Positions 18,513 through 26,271 of a DNA stretch of 64,000 nucleotides are shown in pieces (position 1 is the first letter of the stretch; the number at the start of each line of letters is the position of its first letter). The stretch spans positions 1-64,000 of the forward strand of contig PBLV01000046.1 of NCBI GenBank assembly GCA_002721895.1, in the 5' to 3' direction. Below the pieces are notes generated by a model that searched no databases, had not been told where the DNA came from, and worked only from the letters and a program-made list of their open reading frames with translations. Made by a program: the position numbers and the translations under genes. Origin of the DNA: Verrucomicrobiales bacterium. Its GTDB lineage: Bacteria; Verrucomicrobiota; Verrucomicrobiae; Limisphaerales; UBA1100.

Positions 18513-19262
18513 TCAACCTGCCTTGGGCATCACCTTGGGCAGTACCCATTCCGTCACCTTGCGCACCATCGTCGGCAGCGCCTCGGGGTCCGTGTCGGCA
18601 TCAAAGACATGGTCGCAGTTGGGAATTTCAAACAGCTCCTTGGGTTCGTTGGCTCGAGCAAAAATTTCGCGCGATTCCTCAATCGGCACCACGTCATCCG
18701 CCTCCCCATGCACCAGCAGCCATGGCACATTGATGTGCGGGGCAAACTCCAGCACGGAGCCGATCTGGTTCATGTCATCCACAAATGTCCGCGAGAGCGG
18801 ACACTCCGGCTTGTCCCACATGGTTCCTTGTCCCGGGGTTACGTCGCCAAATTCCACCTGCGCAAACTTGGCTGTGTGCACCATGCCCGCCAGCGAAACT
18901 AGCGCGTTGATGCGCGGCTCGTGCGGCGCACACATGACCCCCACCGCGCCGCCCATGCTGTGGCCCACGTAGACAATCTGCGGCGCATCGATCGCGGCAA
19001 TGACCGATCTTAAATCCTGCACCTCCTTCGAGGGGCAGGAATCCTCGAACCGCCCCTCCGAGGCACCATTACCGGAAAAGGAAAAACGCAGTGCCGAGAC
19101 CCCCGCCGCCGCCATCCCCGCCGCCAAGGCCAACACAAACTCGCGATCCTTGTTGGCCGTCACGCCATGACCGATCACCACCACCGCCTCGCAGGCGCCC
19201 AGCGCCTTGTGAAACTCGTAGTCCAGCTTCTCCCCCTGCGAATTGCGAATTTCCTTATCCAT
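18513..19262 (-). CDS. Cytoplasmic alpha/beta hydrolase (serine, YheT/dienelactone-like)
   Basis: 249 residues, no signal peptide. The alpha/beta hydrolase core shows an HGVTANKDREF oxyanion region, the nucleophile elbow GHSMGG with Ser102, an acid in HGEADDVVP and the histidine in NCDHVFD. It resembles short-chain esterases/acyl hydrolases that act on soluble esters; substrate unknown. It starts 13 bases downstream of the methyltransferase stop and is probably the third gene of a UbiA-methyltransferase-hydrolase transcript. Confidence 0.85.
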   Translation of the reverse strand: MDKEIRNSQGEKLDYEFHKALGACEAVVVIGHGVTANKDREFVLALAAGMAAAGVSALRFSFSGNGASEGRFEDSCPSKEVQDLRSVIAAIDAPQIVYVGHSMGGAVGVMCAPHEPRINALVSLAGMVHTAKFAQVEFGDVTPGQGTMWDKPECPLSRTFVDDMNQIGSVLEFAPHINVPWLLVHGEADDVVPIEESREIFARANEPKELFEIPNCDHVFDADTDPEALPTMVRKVTEWVLPKVMPKAG

Positions 19263-19274
19263 CCCGGCCGGGTT

Positions 19275-19976
19275 TTAGGCTCCCGCAACCATCGTGGCGA
19301 GAGAATTTAATCCACAATTCACGCGCTCCCTTGGGAAAAACGCCGCCTCCCAAACCCTCGCCGCCATCAGGCCTCCCGCAAATTCCATTCGCCGTTTCTC
19401 CTCCCAGCCCAACCCGGCAAGCAACCCACCAAAATTCGCCAGCCTCTTCGCTTCCAATCCCGTTACTCCCCGGAAAAACCCATGTAATGCAGCCAGCCAC
19501 ATTCCCGAACGCCAATTGCCTGACGCCACAAACTCCGCCATCAACCAGCGTCCATCCGGACACACGCTCGCCGAGATACGCGGCATCAATCGCGCCAATG
19601 TTACCTCGTTAAAACAGTCCAGAAAAAAACAGGTCACCACCGCATCATACTGCTCCAAGGGAAAGTTCCATTCCCGTGCATCCGCACGGTGAAAACAAAC
19701 CCGGCCTCGTTCGTCTTCCGACAAGCGCCCGCGCGCCAAATCCACCATAGCCCCGCTGGCCTCCACCACATCCACCCGCGCTTCTGCATTCAGATCCACC
19801 AGTTCCCTCAGGAACCGCCCATCCCCTTCCCCCAAAATCAACACCCGCCGCGCCTCCGCCAATTCCGGCAACAACGCAAACCGGCACCGTTCCAGTGCTC
19901 GCCCAAATGCCAAATACTCCAGCCAACGGTACCACCGCGCCAAGTCGTCAAAATTTGCCGGTGCATTCACAACCAA
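19275..19976 (-). CDS. SAM-dependent methyltransferase (class I)
   Basis: 233 residues. Motif I is LILGEGDGRF (about residues 45-54), followed by the acidic VDVVEASGAMVDLA and the FHRADAREW region, then YDAVVTCFFLDCFNE (motif IV). It overlaps the upstream prenyltransferase gene by ten bases, so a quinone or isoprenoid methylation step downstream of the UbiA-type enzyme is a reasonable inference. The coding strand is unusually G-rich at wobble positions compared with most neighbours. Confidence 0.8.
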   Translation of the reverse strand: MVVNAPANFDDLARWYRWLEYLAFGRALERCRFALLPELAEARRVLILGEGDGRFLRELVDLNAEARVDVVEASGAMVDLARGRLSEDERGRVCFHRADAREWNFPLEQYDAVVTCFFLDCFNEVTLARLMPRISASVCPDGRWLMAEFVASGNWRSGMWLAALHGFFRGVTGLEAKRLANFGGLLAGLGWEEKRRMEFAGGLMAARVWEAAFFPRERVNCGLNSLATMVAGA

Positions 19977-20812
19977 AACAAAATCGGTGCCAGCAACACC
20001 GTATCCGCCAACACACGCCTTCCATCACCCGCTCCGCTGCGCGCCAGTTCCCCCAAGGCCAAGGCTCCCACCAGTATTGACCCCGCCAATGGCGCCAGAC
20101 GCTCGTCCAACCCCCATGCCCCCATCGCCGACCCCATCACCCCCATCGCCCAAGGCCACATCCATTCCCGCGCCTTCGCCCAGTACCGGACCAGCGAAGG
20201 CTGCCTCATGTCTGCGTCAACCTCCCGATCCCCATATGCAATCACCATGCAATTCATAGCGCACAACCCCACCCACGCACATACCCCCATCACAAACGCC
20301 CATGAAAACGAAGCCTGCACCATGACGAAAAAAACGGCTCCAACCGCAAACACCGCGCCCGCCATCAACTCCTTGAAAGCACCCACGACCCCACGTGTCC
20401 GTTCCCAATGTTGCAACATGAAGTACCCACCCACCCCCATCAACATGACCATTCCCCAAGCAATCTCTTTCCACGGCAGACTCAGCCCCAAGACAACCAT
20501 CCCCACCGCGGCCCCGAGCCATACCTTCCTTAAAGGAACCGAGTGCCGCCGGGCAAACTCATGCCTTTGCGAACCCACCGGCCCATCCAGCCGTCGCGCG
20601 TCCAGTAGCCGATCCCCGCAATACGACAGCCACACCGCCAACGCTAACACCCCGCGCTGTATCCAAGCCAATTCCACACCAAGACACATGGCCCAAGCCT
20701 CCTGCCATACCAGCGCCACCAACGGAGCGTCCAGGCTCAACACATTCGGCCACAACCACCACGGTCGCGCCGGCGAAGGGTTGAGCGTCATGGAGGGAAC
20801 CACCGGTTTCAT
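19967..20812 (-). CDS. UbiA-family prenyltransferase-like integral membrane protein
   Basis: 281 residues with about eight hydrophobic helices. The two Asp-rich sites of the UbiA family are visible: YCGDRLLDARRLDG near residue 65 and AYGDREVDADMRQPS near 195. The first is a reduced version of the canonical NDxxDxxxD, so substrate specificity could be altered. Ten-base overlap with the methyltransferase gene indicates coupling. Aromatic prenylation for a quinone or lipid is possible, not proven. Confidence 0.7.
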   Translation of the reverse strand: MKPVVPSMTLNPSPARPWWLWPNVLSLDAPLVALVWQEAWAMCLGVELAWIQRGVLALAVWLSYCGDRLLDARRLDGPVGSQRHEFARRHSVPLRKVWLGAAVGMVVLGLSLPWKEIAWGMVMLMGVGGYFMLQHWERTRGVVGAFKELMAGAVFAVGAVFFVMVQASFSWAFVMGVCAWVGLCAMNCMVIAYGDREVDADMRQPSLVRYWAKAREWMWPWAMGVMGSAMGAWGLDERLAPLAGSILVGALALGELARSGAGDGRRVLADTVLLAPILFWL

Positions 20813-20895
20813 CGGCCGCGCAGCATTGCAAACTGCTAAAAAATCTCAATGCCCAATGTGCTTGTCGTTCGCTGAATACGATTTAACGTCATTCC

Positions 20896-22377
20896 ATGAG
20901 TCCTTCACGACGTGATTTTCTAAAAACTTCCACGGCGGCCTTGGCGGCAACCCACGTGGCAGAGTCCGCACCGGCACGGTGGCGGGACTTGATCCGAAAA
21001 GAAAACGCCCGCGAAGGCACAAAGGATTGGCAGCTCACGCGTGTGCGGCCGGTGGGTTTTCGCAATCCCGCCATTGAGGGCTACTGCTCGCATCAATCCA
21101 TCCAGGCCGGGGAAGAGCTGCGGGTGATGGTGAGCACGGAGCCGGCGGAAAAGTTTTCGCTGGAGATTTTTCGGATGGGTTACTACGGCGGACGCGGCGC
21201 GCGACTCATGACCACGCTTGGGCCCTTCCAAGGCAAGCCGCAGCCCATTCCGCCCGTCGGCAAAAATCGGATCCGCCAATGTAAATGGGAGGCTTCGACC
21301 ACCATCACGATTCCCGCCGATTGGCCCAGCGGCGTTTACCTCGGACGCCTCAATACGCTCGCCGCCAAGGGCAAACCGTACTGGCAAAATTATGTGGTGT
21401 TCATTGTGCGCGATGATCGACCGGCCGATTTTCTTTTCCAATGCAGCGACAACACGTGGCAGGCGTACAACAAGTGGCCGGACAATCATTCGCTCTACAC
21501 TGATCCCCGCGGCGCGCACGCGGTGGATGTCGCCGTCAGCTTCGATCGGCCGTACGCGAAGTACTCGCAGATTTTTGAGCACCCGCTCTCCAACGGCTCC
21601 GGCGAATTTCTGCTGTGGGAATTCCCGCTCGCCTACTGGATGGAACAGCACGGCTACGACGTCACCTACTGCGCCAACGTCGATTGCCTCGACGCCGCGC
21701 AGATCATCCGCGGCAAAACTTTTCTGTCAATCGGCCACGATGAGTACTGGGACGTCCGACAATATCACGCCGTCAAAAAGGCCATCGCCGAGGGCACGCA
21801 CGTGATGTGGCTTTGCGGCAACTCCGTCTTTGCCGTCAGCCCCTTCAGCGAGAACAACCGCACCATCACCCGCGACGGCATTTTCAGCGGCATCACCGAT
21901 GCGGAAATCAACGCCGCCATCGGCGTCTTCACCAAGGACTGGCGCCGGCGCGGGCCGGACGAAAGCGACATCATCGGCGCCCGCAGCATCGTGCCCTTCA
22001 ACGGCGGCGGCGACTGGACCTGCACCCAACCCGATCACTGGATTTACGAAGGCACCGGCATGAAAAAAGGCGAGTCCATCCCCGGCCTCGTCGGCTGGGA
22101 ACATCACGGTGCCCCCGCCAAAAAGCCCGGCCTCGAGGTCGTCGCCGAAGGCACCGTCTGGCGCGGCGGCCGCGAGCCCGCCCACTGGACTGCCACGATT
22201 TTTCCCGGCCCCAAAAAAAATCTTATCTTTAACGCCGCCACCATTTGGTGGACGCAGGCCCTGTCCAGCCCACCTGGCCACATCCTCCCCTGGAGCCACT
22301 ACAGCCGCCCGCACGGCGTGGACAAACGCGTGCAGCGGATCACGGAAAATTTGTTTAACAAAACGCTGCCCTCGTGA
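20896..22377 (+). CDS. Tat-exported N,N-dimethylformamidase large-subunit-like protein
   Basis: 493 residues starting with a twin-arginine signal (SRRDFLKTSTAALAA). The main body matches the C-terminal domain of the DMFase beta (large) subunit: YCSHQSIQAGEELRVMVS near the start, RMGYYGGRGAR, LFQCSDNTWQAYNKWPD, FLSIGHDEYWDVRQYHAVKKA and the WLCGNSVF strand. In planctomycetes and verrucomicrobia such proteins occur widely without the small subunit, and substrates other than dimethylformamide are likely. No small-subunit gene is nearby. The start has no Shine-Dalgarno sequence; the gene is divergent from the UbiA-like gene. Confidence 0.85.
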   Translation: MSPSRRDFLKTSTAALAATHVAESAPARWRDLIRKENAREGTKDWQLTRVRPVGFRNPAIEGYCSHQSIQAGEELRVMVSTEPAEKFSLEIFRMGYYGGRGARLMTTLGPFQGKPQPIPPVGKNRIRQCKWEASTTITIPADWPSGVYLGRLNTLAAKGKPYWQNYVVFIVRDDRPADFLFQCSDNTWQAYNKWPDNHSLYTDPRGAHAVDVAVSFDRPYAKYSQIFEHPLSNGSGEFLLWEFPLAYWMEQHGYDVTYCANVDCLDAAQIIRGKTFLSIGHDEYWDVRQYHAVKKAIAEGTHVMWLCGNSVFAVSPFSENNRTITRDGIFSGITDAEINAAIGVFTKDWRRRGPDESDIIGARSIVPFNGGGDWTCTQPDHWIYEGTGMKKGESIPGLVGWEHHGAPAKKPGLEVVAEGTVWRGGREPAHWTATIFPGPKKNLIFNAATIWWTQALSSPPGHILPWSHYSRPHGVDKRVQRITENLFNKTLPS

Positions 22378-22448
22378 GAGAAGCCACCTCGCTAAATCCA
22401 TTCTGTCATAAACTTGCGGCTCACGTAACACCCGCCGAATGCGGCCGT

Positions 22449-22477
22449 AAAAAAAGAGACGCCCCCCGAAGGGGGCG
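22449..22477 (-). terminator. Strong intrinsic terminator (minus strand)
   Basis: The stem is 22460-22466 with 22471-22477 and a four-base loop; the A-run at 22449-22455 supplies a seven-T tract after a short CTC spacer on the minus strand. Confidence 0.7.
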
Positions 22478-22571
22478 CCCGTCACTAACACAACCCATGA
22501 CCCCGGTGCTCTCGGCCGGGCCCACGGAAGAGACAGAGCCTCTCCACCTAAGTATCGGTGCGGGAGGCTCT
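22449..22571 (-). ncRNA. Candidate structured RNA with three hairpins and a terminator at its 3' end
   Basis: Read on the minus strand, three stems follow each other: 22571-22535 (eight-base outer stem AGAGCCTC/GAGGCTCT with an inner CACC/GGTG stem), 22527-22495 (12 positions, one G-G mismatch) and a GC-rich seven-base terminator stem 22477-22460 with a cgaa/ttcg loop followed by a seven-T run. There is no minus-strand gene upstream that this terminator could serve. It sits in the 291-base gap between two plus-strand genes. I do not recognise a family (6S, SRP and tmRNA signatures were not found), and no promoter is obvious. Alternative: an adjoining pair of oppositely oriented terminators. 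Confidence 0.4.
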
Positions 22572-22587
22572 TTTCTTTCATTTTTCT
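22535..22587 (+). terminator. Possible plus-strand terminator after the DmfA2-like gene
   Basis: Stem 22535-22542 with 22564-22571, strengthened by an inner four-base stem, followed by TTTTCTTTCATTTTT. It lies about 160 bases past the stop at 22377 and 80 bases before the DUF1501 start, so it may separate the two transcripts. Confidence 0.5.
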
Positions 22588-22668
22588 GCAAAAAATAATT
22601 CCGCCCGAATTCCGGCGTTTTTTTCCACGAAATATTGCCCAAAACTGCCGTTACTGTTACTTTCCCCC

Positions 22669-24024
22669 ATGCTGAATTTTCTCGGCAACCAAACAGGGGG
22701 ACGGTTTTGTGACGGCGTTTCGCGCCGTTCATTTTTGCAAATCGGCGGGCTGGCCATGGGCGGGCTGTCGATGAACCAGATTTTGGCCGCGGAACAGAAG
22801 GGGCCCAAGGCCACGAAGAGCGGCGGGCTGGGCCATAAAGCGGTGATCATGATTTACATGCCGGGCGGGCCGCCGCATCAGGATATGTACGATCTCAAGA
22901 TGGAGGCGCCACGCGAGATTCGCGGCGAGTTCAACCCCATCAAGACCAAGGTGCCCGGCATTGAGGTTTGCGAACTGCTGCCGCGCCTAGCCGGCAATAT
23001 GGACAAGCTGATCCCGATCCGCTCCATCGTCGGCGCCAAGGATCGGCATGAATCTTTCCAGTGCCTCACCGGCCGGCTCAATGAACGGTTGCCGGCGGGA
23101 AGTTGGCCGGAGATGGGTTCGGCACTGAGCAACACTCAGGGCAGCACGGCGCCGGGCATGCCGCCCTTTGTGGCGCTCTCGCCGCGCATGCAGCATCGGC
23201 CCTACAACAACGGCAAGCCGGGCTTCCTCGGCGGCGCCCACGCGCCCTTCAAGCCGATGGATGAAGGCAAGGATGACCTGAAGCTGAACGGCATTTCCGT
23301 TAAACAGTTTGGCGACCGAAACAAGTTGCTGCGCGGCTTCGACCAGTTCCGCCGCGATGTGGACAACAGCAAAACCATGGAGGGCCTCGACGCCTTTACC
23401 CAACAGGCGTACGGCATCCTCACCAGTAGCGAGCTATCGACCGCGCTGGATTTGGGCAAGGAAGATCCCAAAGTGCGCGCGCGTTACGGCAAAGGCACCG
23501 GCAAACATCAGGGCGACGGCGCCCCGCGCTTGAACGAGCAATTTCTGCTCGCCCGCCGGCTCGTCGAGGCCGGCGTGCGTTGCGTGACCCTCAGCTACAG
23601 TTTCTGGGATTGGCACGGCAGCAATTTCAAACATGCCCGAACCAACCTGCCGGACTTTGACCGCGCCATGGCTTCGCTGGTGGAGGATCTGCACGACCGC
23701 GGATTGAACGAGGACGTCACCGTCATTGCCTGGGGCGAATTCGGCCGCACCCCGCGCATCAACAAAAACGCCGGGCGCGACCATTGGCCGCGCGTCAGCA
23801 GCGCCCTGCTCGCCGGCGGCGGCATGCGCACTGGCCAGTTCATCGGCAGCACCACCAAGGACGGCGGCGAAGCCAAGGATCGGCCCGTGCACTTTCAGGA
23901 AATCTTCGCCACCCTGTACCACAACCTCGGCATCAACACCGCCACCACCACCGTGGACGACCTTTCCGGCCGGCCGCGCTACCTCGTGGAACCCGGCTTT
24001 CAGCCCTTGCGCGAGGTGATCTGA
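22669..24024 (+). CDS. DUF1501 Tat-exported sulfatase-fold protein
   Basis: 451 residues from ATG 22669; a GTG upstream at 22558 would break up the Tat signal and runs through the hairpin region. A twin-arginine leader (SRRSFLQIGGLAMGG) follows a short N-terminal tail, as usual in DUF1501. The alkaline-phosphatase-like core shows IYMPGGPPHQDMYDLK, a SIVGAKDRHESFQCLTGR segment and the signature GEFGRTPRINKNAGRDHWP. Family members normally pair with PSCyt1/PSD1 proteins; here the PSD1 protein is 7 kb away on the other strand. Its TGA overlaps the ATG of the next gene (TGATG). Confidence 0.92.
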   Translation: MLNFLGNQTGGRFCDGVSRRSFLQIGGLAMGGLSMNQILAAEQKGPKATKSGGLGHKAVIMIYMPGGPPHQDMYDLKMEAPREIRGEFNPIKTKVPGIEVCELLPRLAGNMDKLIPIRSIVGAKDRHESFQCLTGRLNERLPAGSWPEMGSALSNTQGSTAPGMPPFVALSPRMQHRPYNNGKPGFLGGAHAPFKPMDEGKDDLKLNGISVKQFGDRNKLLRGFDQFRRDVDNSKTMEGLDAFTQQAYGILTSSELSTALDLGKEDPKVRARYGKGTGKHQGDGAPRLNEQFLLARRLVEAGVRCVTLSYSFWDWHGSNFKHARTNLPDFDRAMASLVEDLHDRGLNEDVTVIAWGEFGRTPRINKNAGRDHWPRVSSALLAGGGMRTGQFIGSTTKDGGEAKDRPVHFQEIFATLYHNLGINTATTTVDDLSGRPRYLVEPGFQPLREVI

Positions 24025-24500
24025 TGAGCGTTCAGGACACCGGCTGTTGCCCGCCCTTCAACCCCGAGCCGTGGGAAGACACCACGGTGGAATGGGAAGA
24101 CAAACTCTTTATCAAGGACAGCGTCCGCTGCCTGTTCCGCATCCCGCTCAATTTCGGCAGCGTGATGACCCGCAACATGGAACGCATCGGCGCCGCCAAT
24201 GCCGGCACCCCCGGCGAATGCCTCGTGCTCTCGGACTGCTGTTCGTTGTGGCACACCGATGTTTACCTGCACGTGGCCAAGGAAGTGCCTGGCGCCGAAC
24301 ACGTGCGCCTCAGCGGCCGCTACCGTACCGCCGTCTTTGAAGGCCATTACAAAAACAGCGGCTGTTGGGCGCAGGAAATGACCGACCGCATGAAAGCCGA
24401 AGGCGAGGCCTTGAAAAAAATCCTGTTCTACTACACCACCTGCCCCAAATGCGCCGAAGCCTACGGCAAAAACTACGTCGTGCTCCTGGCGCAGGTTTGA
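24024..24500 (+). CDS. Conserved protein with terminal CPKCAxxYGKNYVVLLAQV motif, function unknown
   Basis: 158 residues from the ATG that overlaps the DUF1501 stop. It has CCPPFNPEPWED at the N-terminus, KLFIKDSVRCLFRIPLNFGSV, LSDCCSLWHTDVYLHV, RLSGRYRTAVFEGHYKN and the C-terminal YYTTCPKCAEAYGKNYVVL. I recognise this as a widely conserved bacterial family, sometimes loosely labelled hydrolase, with an effector-binding-like fold; no catalytic role is established. The CxxC and paired Cys suggest metal binding or redox activity. Coupling to DUF1501 is unusual given its cytoplasmic appearance. Confidence 0.8.
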   Translation: MSVQDTGCCPPFNPEPWEDTTVEWEDKLFIKDSVRCLFRIPLNFGSVMTRNMERIGAANAGTPGECLVLSDCCSLWHTDVYLHVAKEVPGAEHVRLSGRYRTAVFEGHYKNSGCWAQEMTDRMKAEGEALKKILFYYTTCPKCAEAYGKNYVVLLAQV

Positions 24501-24526
24501 CGACCCAGGCTCGGAGCCCCTTGCAC

Positions 24527-25285
24527 TCAATCAACGTTCAAATCCACACCCACCGGGCAGTGGTCCGAGCCCGTCACATCAGGCAGAATGACTGCCTTCT
24601 TTAAACGCGGCCTGAGGTTGGCGGAGATCATCACGTAATCAATGCGCCAGCCCACGTTGCGGGCGCGGGCGTTGTTAATGTTGCTCCACCAAGTGTAATG
24701 GCCACCGCCGGACTCGAATTCGCGAAAGGTGTCCACAAAGCCCGCGGACACAAAGGCGTCAAACCCCGCCCGTTCCTCAACGGTGAACCCGTGCGTGTTC
24801 TTGTTCGCTTTGGGATGTGTTAGGTCGATCTCCTTGTGCGCCACGTTAAAGTCACCGCAGAAAATCACCGGCTTGCGCCGCTTGAGTTTTTTTAAATAAG
24901 AGAGAAAATCACGGTCCCATTCCTGTCTATACGGCAGCCGCGCAAGGCTGCGCTGGGCGTTGGGAACATAAACATTCACGAGAAAAAATCCGGCAAACTC
25001 CGTGGTGAGCACACGGCCTTCGCGGTCGTGCTTGGCCTCGCCAATGCCGCAGGTGACCTTGAGCGGCTCGTGTTTGGATAGAGTAAGCACGCCGGAATAA
25101 CCCTTCTTCTCAGCCGGATTCCAGTGCGCGGAATAGGTGCGCGGCCAGTCGGGCATCACCTGCTCCGGCAACGCGCGGCTTTCCTGCACACAGAGAATGT
25201 CTGGACGTGCCTTGCGAATCCAGTCGGCGAAACCTTTTTTCTGAACTGCCCGCAGGCCGTTCACATTCCAAGAGAGAATTTTCAC
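24527..25285 (-). CDS. xth: Exodeoxyribonuclease III (AP endonuclease, XthA family)
   Basis: 252 residues beginning with GTG at 25285, where the family start VKILSWNVNGLRA lies; an in-frame ATG 40 codons upstream is inside purU and is rejected. Catalytic elements are visible: the Asn in SWNVNGLR, the Glu in CVQESRA, CGDFNVAH, GWRIDYVMIS and the terminal GSDHCPV. It acts in base-excision repair at abasic sites and 3' blocked ends. The GTGA overlap with the purU stop means it is probably translated from the purU message. Confidence 0.93.
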   Translation of the reverse strand: MKILSWNVNGLRAVQKKGFADWIRKARPDILCVQESRALPEQVMPDWPRTYSAHWNPAEKKGYSGVLTLSKHEPLKVTCGIGEAKHDREGRVLTTEFAGFFLVNVYVPNAQRSLARLPYRQEWDRDFLSYLKKLKRRKPVIFCGDFNVAHKEIDLTHPKANKNTHGFTVEERAGFDAFVSAGFVDTFREFESGGGHYTWWSNINNARARNVGWRIDYVMISANLRPRLKKAVILPDVTGSDHCPVGVDLNVD

Positions 25286-26130
25286 ACCTGTTTCACCACG
25301 CCCCAGTGCACGTCCAGTCGCTTGGTGAGATAGGTTTTCACCGCCTTGACGAGCGTTTTCGCCTCGCGCCGCTGGCCCTCGACCACGATTTGCTTCAATG
25401 ACCACCCCGGCTTTACCGTGAAACTATCCTGCGCAATGATCGGCCCCTCATCCAAATGCATGCTTACAAAATGCGCGGTGACGCCAACAATCTTCACTCC
25501 GTGCTCATACGCCTGCCGGTATGCCTGCGGTCCGGGAAAGCTCGGCAACAGCGAGGGATGAATATTGATAATCTTGTTCTTGTAACGCCAAACAAAGTCC
25601 GGTGAGAGAATCTTCATGAACCGCGCCAACACCACGAAATCCACCTCGTGCTTCTCCAGTGCATCCAGCACCCGCCTCTCCGCGCGTTTACGGTCGTTCC
25701 AAGGAATATGCACGAAGGGCAGCTTGTGTTTTTTGGCCAGCGACTCCAAATCCGGCCGGTTGCCAATAACCACCACTGGCTCTGCCTTTTTCAAACGCCC
25801 GTTCTTGAATTCCTCCAGCAACGCCGCGGGGCAGGCCGGTTCGCGTGTCACCATCACGGCACACCGTTGCAGCCGCTTGGGATCCGTCAGGCGCAGCTTG
25901 ATTTCCATCCCCAACTCCCGCCCCAGCCCCTGCAATCCACGCCGCAACGCTGCCGGCTCCAGACGCCCCTCCCGCCACGACGCCTGCAGCACCATGCTGA
26001 ACTGACCGCGCGTTACTGCCTCCTCCAGCGCCTCGATGTTGGCCTGCTGTTCAAAAAGGAAACTCGTCACGCGCGCGATCACACCGGTCTTGTCCCGGCC
26101 GATCACGGTGATGGTCGCAAACTGTTTCAC
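25282..26130 (-). CDS. purU: Formyltetrahydrofolate deformylase
   Basis: 282 residues from the GTG at 26130, chosen because it begins the ACT domain (KQFATITVIGRDKTGVIARV) and gives the usual family length; in-frame ATGs upstream would add 23-33 residues of unrelated sequence. The formyl transferase domain shows NIHPSLLPSFPG with the catalytic His and HLDEGPIIAQD with the Asp. It releases formate from 10-formyl-THF, balancing the one-carbon pool for purine synthesis. It shares a transcript with xth. Confidence 0.92.
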   Translation of the reverse strand: MKQFATITVIGRDKTGVIARVTSFLFEQQANIEALEEAVTRGQFSMVLQASWREGRLEPAALRRGLQGLGRELGMEIKLRLTDPKRLQRCAVMVTREPACPAALLEEFKNGRLKKAEPVVVIGNRPDLESLAKKHKLPFVHIPWNDRKRAERRVLDALEKHEVDFVVLARFMKILSPDFVWRYKNKIINIHPSLLPSFPGPQAYRQAYEHGVKIVGVTAHFVSMHLDEGPIIAQDSFTVKPGWSLKQIVVEGQRREAKTLVKAVKTYLTKRLDVHWGVVKQV

Positions 26131-26271
26131 GGCCCGCGAGTAGGCCAGAGGCCGGAAGGGACTGCAAACTGTTTTGGAACCACCCAACACACCCTGCATG
26201 AGTCCGCCAACCCTTGCGTACACGTACAAATACCTTGCCCGCCCCGGCGCATCACGTCATAACAACCGCCC

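Noticed and set aside
19689..20915. 408-residue Pro/Thr/His-rich frame on the plus strand
   Set aside because: Antisense to the UbiA-methyltransferase pair; composition is that of complementary G-rich wobble codons.
22449..22571. 6S RNA, SRP RNA or tmRNA
   Set aside because: The typical signatures (6S central bubble and closing stem, the SRP GGAA loop with its internal loop, a tag reading frame) were not found; the region is kept only as an unassigned candidate.
22421..22732. 103-residue frame on the minus strand spanning the candidate RNA
   Set aside because: No domain; it runs through three hairpins and a terminator, so a coding role is unlikely.
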